The position numbers and the translations under genes are program-made. This document shows, in pieces, positions 22,024-26,976 of a stretch of DNA of 26,976 nucleotides (its first letter is position 1; every line of letters begins with the position of its first letter). The DNA is from JAXHLG01 sp046497225 (GTDB lineage: Bacteria > Patescibacteriota > Minisyncoccia > Moranbacterales > DUUL01). The stretch is from NCBI GenBank assembly GCA_046497225.1, contig JAWOGA010000052.1, positions 1 to 26,976 of the forward strand, read 5' to 3'. The notes below the pieces were generated by a model. That model did not search any database and was not told the origin of the DNA. It saw only the letters and a program-made list of their open reading frames with translations.

Positions 22024-23818
22024 AAGAAATAAGATTTTACTGGTTATTTTATCTTTAATTATTATTACTTCTTTTGCTATTCGAGTTTGGCATTTTTCAG
22101 ATTGGCTTTATTTTAATTTGGACCAAGCAAGAGATGCCGAACTTGCCAGAGAATCCCTGGAAAAGGGTCCGGAGTATTTGCCCTTGTTGGGACCCAGGGC
22201 AGCGGGAACTTATTTAAGGATGGGGCCGGTTTATTATTATTTTCAATATTCTTCGGCTAAAATAATAAACACTTTAGAGCCTTATGCGCTAGCAGTTCCG
22301 GATTTGTTTTTTTCAATTCTTTCTATTCCTCTTTTTTATTACCTGCTAAGAATATTTGTGTCTTCAAGAGCCGCCTTAATAACAACGGCTTTGTATAGTT
22401 TTTCTTTCTTGTCAATTCAGTATTCCCGCTTTGCCTGGAATACCAACTCTCTTCCATTCTGGACAGCATTGCTGGCATTGTCTATTTATAAGACGGTTTC
22501 AGTAAAAGATAAAATCAAACGAGGAAGATGGCTGGTTTTAACTGCTGCCAGTTTTGGCATATTGAGCCAGCTTCATTTTGTGGCTTTGGGAGGTTTTGGT
22601 TTAATCGGACTTGTCTTTCTGTTGGCTTACAAGCCTAAAATTAACTTAAAGTATTGGGTTTATGCTGCGAGCTCTGTTTTTGTTCTTTATATTCCTATGA
22701 TTTTAAGCGAAATTAAAACAAAAGGAGCTAATTTTGAACAATTCAAATATGCTTTATTTGCCAAAACCAGTGAGGGACCATCTTTTATTTTTAGTCTAGT
22801 TGAGGCCACCAGGGAGTTATCCAGGACATTTGTTATGTTTTTAACTTCTTTTGGGGAATCCAATGAGGAGTTGTATGCCTGGGTGGGGTTTGTGTTTATT
22901 TTTTCCGGATTATTGCTATTAGCAAGAAAAGCTAAAAAAAATAAGTCTGTCAGAGCTATCTCCATCATTGTTTTTATATGGCTTTTTGTGTTCATAATTG
23001 TTTATGCTAAGACAGACACAAGTTTGAAGCCTAGATTTTTTCTTCCCTTAATGTTCATTCCTTTTTTGTTTTTTAGTTTGATGATAGAAAAAATTATAAC
23101 TAACTATAAAAACAAGGGACTTTTTTTTGTTATAATTATTGCAGCCGTTTTTGTCGCGACTAATGCCAACGCTGTGTTTATGTGGTATAATTACTTAGAT
23201 TCAAGCAAGCAAAGCTCTCTTAAGAGGGAAATTTTCTTAAAACAAACAGACGGTATAACTGCCGGACAAATGAAGGAGGCAACTAAATTTATGACGGACA
23301 AGGCCTTGGAAAAAGATAAAAATTTATGCTACAGAGCGCCGGCGGCTAGAATTCACGGATATAAATATTACATGCTTATGTCTTTGCCGGAAGAAAAAAT
23401 TCACAGGATAAAACACAGAATGGATAACAAGAAGGACTGCGTTTTCTTTTCTGTTTCTCAAATTGACGACGAAAGTCCGATTGACAGAGAATATAGCGAC
23501 GATTTTTCTTTTGTCCGGAAACACGTTTTTGGCAGAGTGGCTGTTTGGGATATTGAGCCTAACGAGCTATTTATGCGCTGGGAAGAAATAGAAGAGGATA
23601 AAAAAGAGAAAAAGGAGGACAAAAAAGAAATAGAAGATGACGACAAAAAAGAGAAAGACAAAGAGGTGAGTTCTCAGTCTGAAAAACAACAGGAAGAAGT
23701 TAAAGATCTTAAAGATACTTCTTCACAAAAACAAGAAGATATAGAAGAAGAAAAAGAAGAGATAATTGAAAAGCCGGATAGACACGAAAGAATTTTATGG
23801 AAAGGCGTTTTTGAATGA
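21986..23818 (+). CDS. GT39-like polytopic glycosyltransferase (ArnT/PMT family) with charged tail
   Basis: This 610-aa protein has about ten or more membrane segments in its first 400 residues and the early acidic motif FNLDQARDAELARE after the first membrane segment, as in lipid-linked sugar transferases of the GT39/ArnT type. These enzymes take sugars from polyprenyl phosphate on the outer face of the membrane. A soluble region follows (about 415-520). The last 80 or so residues are almost wholly Glu, Lys, Asp and Gln, probably a coiled or disordered tail, and end in RHERILWKGVFE. The sugar and acceptor cannot be told. It is the first gene of a three-gene set with a hydrolase and a GT4 enzyme. 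Its start may be translated with help from the small ORF above. Confidence 0.8.
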   Translation: MKKNLEIAKNFIKRNKILLVILSLIIITSFAIRVWHFSDWLYFNLDQARDAELARESLEKGPEYLPLLGPRAAGTYLRMGPVYYYFQYSSAKIINTLEPYALAVPDLFFSILSIPLFYYLLRIFVSSRAALITTALYSFSFLSIQYSRFAWNTNSLPFWTALLALSIYKTVSVKDKIKRGRWLVLTAASFGILSQLHFVALGGFGLIGLVFLLAYKPKINLKYWVYAASSVFVLYIPMILSEIKTKGANFEQFKYALFAKTSEGPSFIFSLVEATRELSRTFVMFLTSFGESNEELYAWVGFVFIFSGLLLLARKAKKNKSVRAISIIVFIWLFVFIIVYAKTDTSLKPRFFLPLMFIPFLFFSLMIEKIITNYKNKGLFFVIIIAAVFVATNANAVFMWYNYLDSSKQSSLKREIFLKQTDGITAGQMKEATKFMTDKALEKDKNLCYRAPAARIHGYKYYMLMSLPEEKIHRIKHRMDNKKDCVFFSVSQIDDESPIDREYSDDFSFVRKHVFGRVAVWDIEPNELFMRWEEIEEDKKEKKEDKKEIEDDDKKEKDKEVSSQSEKQQEEVKDLKDTSSQKQEDIEEEKEEIIEKPDRHERILWKGVFE

Positions 23819-23848
23819 TATTTATAGCGTGTAGACTAAGTATTTTTT

Positions 23849-24589
23849 ATGCAAAAAAGTAAATCATGGAAAGGGAAGAATGATACAGTAATTATTATTA
23901 TTCATGGCTGGACTGCTAACTTAAACCAAGTAAAGCCTTTGGCGGAAGATTTAAATAAATCCGGTTATACAATTTATGCTCCCTTACTAACGGGGCACGG
24001 AACCAAGCCGGAAGACTTGAATGATGTCAAATGGAGAACTTGGTTGGAAGATACCAAAGAGGCTATTTTGATGGCTAGAAAAAAATTTCCGGAAAAAAAA
24101 ATACATTTGGTCGGTATTTCCTTGGGGGGGAACCTATCCTTGCTTGCTTCTTTGGAGTGCAGAGTCGAGGGGGTTACTCTTCTGGGAACGCCCATTTATC
24201 TTCAAAATCATTTTTGGTCAACTTTTCTTGTAAAATTAACTGGTTTTTTTAAAAGTTATGTTAACAAGAAGTATCCGGGAAAAGCTGGTTCCTTCAAGAA
24301 ATCATCTTCTTATTCCTATTTCCCGGTCAAGAGCGCTCAAGAAAGTGTGAGGCTAATAAGGGCAAGCGGCAAAAAACTGGGGGAGATAAAGACGCCGGTT
24401 TTAATCATTCAAACCAATAATGATTATATGGTGGCATCTTATTCGCCATGGGTTGTCTACAATAAGATTGGATCAAAAAACAAAAAACTGCATTGGATTG
24501 AAGTTAAAGAAGAAACACACATCCTTCTGAGCGAAAATACTTCCGATTACACTTCCGCTATTGATAATTTTATAAAAGAGAATAAGTGA
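23849..24589 (+). CDS. Alpha/beta hydrolase, carboxylesterase/monoacylglycerol-lipase-like
   Basis: This 246-aa protein has the alpha/beta hydrolase fold without a signal peptide. An oxyanion segment IIIIHGWTANLNQVKPLAEDL opens the protein. The nucleophile elbow GISLGG has Ser91, the acid is Asp192 (NNDYMV), and the base His224 (EETHILLSE). The APLLTGHGTKPEDL segment is typical of est30-type carboxylesterases and monoacylglycerol lipases. It probably acts on acyl esters of lipids. It ends 4 bp before the next glycosyltransferase, so the two are co-translated; a role in lipid or glycolipid turnover is inferred. Confidence 0.88.
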   Translation: MQKSKSWKGKNDTVIIIIHGWTANLNQVKPLAEDLNKSGYTIYAPLLTGHGTKPEDLNDVKWRTWLEDTKEAILMARKKFPEKKIHLVGISLGGNLSLLASLECRVEGVTLLGTPIYLQNHFWSTFLVKLTGFFKSYVNKKYPGKAGSFKKSSSYSYFPVKSAQESVRLIRASGKKLGEIKTPVLIIQTNNDYMVASYSPWVVYNKIGSKNKKLHWIEVKEETHILLSENTSDYTSAIDNFIKENK

Positions 24590-24593
24590 TTTT

Positions 24594-25757
24594 ATGAAAA
24601 TAGGTTTTTTCACCAATACTTATCTGCCAATAAATTACGGAGCCACTGTGTCGGTGGAAACTTTTCGTAAAAGCCTCGAAAAACTTGGAGACGAGGTTTT
24701 TATTTTTGCGCCTCGCCATAAAGATTATGAAGACGAGAATGATTCGGTTTTTCGCTACCCTTCTTTTATGTATAATTACAAGGAAAATTATCCGATTGCC
24801 ATTCCTTTTTATCCCCCGATTGACAATAAAATTAAGGAATTGAATTTGGATATAATTCATTCCCATCAACCTTTTTCTTTGGGTAAAAAAGGCTTAAGAC
24901 AGGCCAAGAAGAATAATATTCCCATAATTTTTACTCATCACACTCGTTATGAAGATTATGCCCATTATGTACCCATTTTACCGGAGTCTGTATTGGCGGA
25001 TTTAGTTAAAGACGAGGCTACTCGGTTTGCGAATCAATGCGATTTGGTTATCGCGCCCTCTAAAAGCATTAAGGAGATGATTCAATCAAGAGGAGTTAAA
25101 ACCAGAATAGAGATTTTGCCAACCGGAATTGATTTCAATAAATTCCAACGTGGAAAAAGAGAGAATATAAGAAAAAAGTTTGGAATAAAAAAGAACGAGT
25201 TACTACTTTTGAATGTTGGCAGGATTGAGGAAGAGAAAAATATAATGTTTATGATGGACTGTATAGTGGAAACTATAAAAAACAACTCCCGAATAAAAAT
25301 GATGTTTGCGGGAAAAGGATCTCTGAAAAGAGAGCTTCAAGAAAAGGCGCGAAAGAACAAAATTGAAAATAAAGTTATTTTCCCCGGTTTGGTGGATAGG
25401 GAGGAAATTCAAGATTATTTTGCGGCCGGCGATATTTATTTGCAAACTTCTACCTCAGAGACCCAGGGGATTTCTCTTTATGAAGCTATGGCAAGCAGTT
25501 TGCCTTGCCTTGCCGTGGAGTCAACGGGAGCTGTGGATGTTGTTTCAAACTTTGAAAATGGTTTGTTAGCTAAAAAAAACAAAAAAGATTTTCAAGAAAA
25601 ACTTCAAAAAATCCTTAATGATAAAAAGTTAAGAGAGAAAATAAAGAAAAATGCTTTGAAGACATCTGGTAATTATGATTTTGTTAAGCAAGCCAAGAGA
25701 CTCAAAAATCTTTATCTGGAGGTTTGTAAAGATAAGGAGCTAAAGGCGGGAAAATGA
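24594..25757 (+). CDS. GT4 family glycosyltransferase (diacylglycerol glucosyltransferase-like)
   Basis: This 387-aa GT-B enzyme has the GT4 N-terminal start MKIGFFTNTYLPINYGATVSVETF, the acceptor-side motif IIHSHQPFSLGKKGLRQAKK, and GTxxHHTRYEDYAHY-like residues. In the C-terminal half, LLLNVGRIEEEKN binds the sugar nucleotide, and the E-x7-E motif has Glu289 and Glu297 (ETQGISLYE). The overall pattern resembles 1,2-diacylglycerol 3-glucosyltransferases, which build membrane glycolipids, though mannosyltransferases look similar. It is closely coupled to the hydrolase gene before it. Confidence 0.88.
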   Translation: MKIGFFTNTYLPINYGATVSVETFRKSLEKLGDEVFIFAPRHKDYEDENDSVFRYPSFMYNYKENYPIAIPFYPPIDNKIKELNLDIIHSHQPFSLGKKGLRQAKKNNIPIIFTHHTRYEDYAHYVPILPESVLADLVKDEATRFANQCDLVIAPSKSIKEMIQSRGVKTRIEILPTGIDFNKFQRGKRENIRKKFGIKKNELLLLNVGRIEEEKNIMFMMDCIVETIKNNSRIKMMFAGKGSLKRELQEKARKNKIENKVIFPGLVDREEIQDYFAAGDIYLQTSTSETQGISLYEAMASSLPCLAVESTGAVDVVSNFENGLLAKKNKKDFQEKLQKILNDKKLREKIKKNALKTSGNYDFVKQAKRLKNLYLEVCKDKELKAGK

Positions 25758-25809
25758 AAATTTAAACCCGCTTGCCTTATTTACAAACAGTTAGTTAAAG
25801 GGAAGGGTT

Positions 25810-26721
25810 TTAATTTTCTTTGCCGTGATATTTTTCGTAAACATTTTTAAGCGATTTGTTGGTTACGTGAGTGTATATTTGCGTGGTGTTGATAGAACTA
25901 TGACCCAAGAGGACTTGAACGGAGCGAATATCAGCGCCGTTTTGAAGAAGATTGGTGGCAAAGCTATGGCGGAGAACATGGGGGGTGACATTTTTAACAA
26001 TGCCTGCTTTGAGGGCGTATTTTTTAATAATTCTTTGTACGGAACGGGGTGTTAGCCTTAATTCTTTTTTTTCTCGCTCTGGATGTTTAACTTCTCTAAT
26101 AAACAAAGCCGGATCTATATCATTTCTTTTTTCCAGATATTTTTTTATAGTTTGCGCCGTTGACTCGGTGATAAAAACAATTCTTCTTTTGGAGCCTTTT
26201 CCCAGAATAGAAAACTCTCTCTTTTTGAGATTTATTTGATCTATATTGAGACTAGTTAATTCCGAAATTCTTAATCCGGAAGCGAAAAGCATTTCCATAA
26301 TAGATTTGTCTCTTTTTCCCCTGAAGGTTTCTTGATTGGTAGAGTGAATCATTTCCAATATTTCTTCCGGTGTGAGAAATTCAATGTTGTAATCTTCGGT
26401 TTTGGAGAGTTCTATTTTATCGGGAGTCAGGGTTTCAATGTCTTTTTTGATCATGTAGCGAAGAAAATTTCTCAAAGCGATTACATATCCATTTTGAGTT
26501 CTTTTGCTGATCAGGTCGCCGTTTTGGTCGGTTTTTCTGCTTAAAAATATTCTAAATTTATGAATTGCTTTTTCTGTAATGTTGCCCGGGCTGTTTATGC
26601 CGGATTGCTTTATGAACAAGCTTAAATAACGGTTGTAATTTTCAATCGTTTTTGGAGAAGAATTTTTTTCTATTTCCAGGTATTCCAAGTATTCTTGTTT
26701 AAGTTTTTCAATTTTCTTCAT
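25810..26721 (-). CDS. XerC/XerD-like tyrosine recombinase
   Basis: This 303-aa protein has an N-terminal SAM-like core-binding domain (about 1-90, with EYLEIEKNSSPKTIENYNRYL) and a C-terminal catalytic domain. The active-site set is visible: Arg151 (SGLRISEL), a Lys in the LGKGSKRR turn, His248 and Arg251 (HVLRHSFAT), His274 (LLGH) and Tyr283 (TQIYTH). Length and layout match chromosomal XerC/D, which resolve chromosome dimers at dif, rather than larger phage integrases. Only one such gene is present here. It converges with the GT4 gene, and upstream lie a palindrome and an odd tRNA. Confidence 0.9.
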   Translation of the reverse strand: MKKIEKLKQEYLEYLEIEKNSSPKTIENYNRYLSLFIKQSGINSPGNITEKAIHKFRIFLSRKTDQNGDLISKRTQNGYVIALRNFLRYMIKKDIETLTPDKIELSKTEDYNIEFLTPEEILEMIHSTNQETFRGKRDKSIMEMLFASGLRISELTSLNIDQINLKKREFSILGKGSKRRIVFITESTAQTIKKYLEKRNDIDPALFIREVKHPEREKKELRLTPRSVQRIIKKYALKAGIVKNVTPHVLRHSFATNLLQNGADIRSVQVLLGHSSINTTQIYTHVTNKSLKNVYEKYHGKEN

Positions 26722-26782
26722 TTTGTTTAATTTAACAGCTTTTAAATCAGAGTATCATTTTTTGGGATTTTTTGAAAGTTAA

Positions 26783-26805
26783 AGGCGTATTGTAATATAA
26801 CGCCT
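26783..26805. repeat. Imperfect palindrome upstream of the xer gene (operator or dif-like)
   Basis: AGGCGT (26783-26788) and ACGCCT (26800-26805) are inverted around an AT-rich 11-nt core containing TGTAAT. The palindrome sits about 60 bp upstream of the xer start and directly before a TTGACA. It could be a binding site for the recombinase, an operator, or part of a terminator; none is proven. Confidence 0.45.
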
Positions 26806-26806
26806 A

Positions 26807-26834
26807 TTGACAAATTTTCAAATTCCTTTATGGT
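26807..26834 (+). promoter_or_regulatory. Possible promoter for the terminal tRNA
   Basis: TTGACA at 26807-26812 is followed after 16 bp by TATGGT (26829-26834), a moderate -10 match. It lies about 30 bp before the tRNA-like gene and would start just upstream of it. Confidence 0.45.
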
Positions 26835-26863
26835 ATTTTAAGTTGACTAGTTCTTTTTATGAT

Positions 26864-26976
26864 ATACCGCTAGCTCAAAAGGCAGAGCATCTCTCGAAAA
26901 GTATTAAAACTTGCTGCCATACAAGCTTCCTCCTACTTTTCGAGCGAAGGTTTTCGGTTCGAGTCCGAAGCGGTAT
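26864..26976 (+). tRNA. tRNA-like gene with a 48-nt expanded anticodon loop
   Basis: The acceptor ATACCGC/GCGGTAT pairs over 7 bp. The D-arm is GCTC/GAGC with AAAAGGCA. The T-arm TTCGG-TTCGAGT-CCGAA is perfect, and the variable loop is a normal AGGTT. The anticodon stem 26890-26894 pairs with 26943-26947 with one T-C mismatch, but it encloses 48 nt instead of 7. The helix continues past the normal end as a perfect TCGAAAAGTA/TACTTTTCGA, counting the last stem pair. No valid T33-anticodon-purine loop is found at the usual place, so the amino acid cannot be assigned. It may be an intron-like insertion, a broken tRNA or a tRNA-like RNA. The window stops at the last acceptor base, so discriminator and CCA are not seen. 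Confidence 0.6.

Noticed and set aside
26890..26947. Archaeal-type bulge-helix-bulge intron in the terminal tRNA
   Set aside because: The extended helix has no pair of 3-nt bulges separated by 4 bp, and the flanking loop bases do not give a T33 or a sensible anticodon after removal.
25810..26976. Xer gene plus terminal tRNA as an integrated mobile element
   Set aside because: The recombinase has the size and residues of chromosomal XerC/D, no cargo genes or tRNA 3' repeats are seen, and the convergent neighbours are envelope genes.

Overview
The window is AT-rich bacterial DNA that reads like a genome from the Candidate Phyla Radiation (Patescibacteria, Parcubacteria-like). This is inferred from gene content. 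There is a monoderm-style type IV pilus (T4P) cluster without pilP or pilQ, many small paralogous pilins, short genes with A-rich upstream regions and few Shine-Dalgarno sites, several proteins with long charged low-complexity tails, and a secE-nusG-rplK block not followed by rplA.

Layout. 1-180 is the 3' end of a gene for a carboxypeptidase-regulatory-like protein. A strong bidirectional terminator follows at 349-386. 468-946 (minus strand) is a small composite locus: an intact tRNA-Ser(GCU), a 79-aa GIY-YIG nuclease gene, a GC-rich hairpin, and an identical 71-bp copy of the 5' part of the same tRNA. 1098-4299 (minus) holds clpC-like and comF genes overlapping by 23 bp. A 570-bp intergenic region with tandem promoters precedes the T4P cluster (4871-19137, plus): pilM, pilN, pilO, pilB, a stand-alone response regulator, pilT, pilC, five PilA-like pilins, pilD, three minor pilins, a PilX-like pilin fused to a FISUMP domain, and a sixth PilA-like pilin. 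A separate unit encodes a membrane-anchored acidic protein (19342-20034). Next come secE-nusG-rplK with its own promoter, tRNA-Trp, a possible 39-aa small ORF, a GT39-like membrane glycosyltransferase, an alpha/beta hydrolase and a GT4 glycosyltransferase. A convergent XerC/D-like recombinase gene follows. The window ends in a tRNA-like gene whose anticodon loop is expanded to 48 nt.

How the genes work together. PilM/N/O form the inner-membrane alignment platform, PilB and PilT drive extension and retraction through PilC, and PilD processes the prepilins. The minor pilins and the FISUMP-bearing pilin probably form the tip. ComF nearby suggests that the pilus serves DNA uptake as well as attachment. 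The three genes at 21986-25757 look like an envelope glycan/lipid operon.

Most striking observations: (1) the GIY-YIG + hairpin unit set in the T-loop of tRNA-Ser, carrying a 71-bp segment that rebuilds the tRNA; (2) the terminal tRNA with perfect acceptor, D and T arms but a 48-nt hairpin-filled anticodon loop; (3) a pilin repertoire with a shared cysteine pattern plus a FISUMP adhesin-like pilin.
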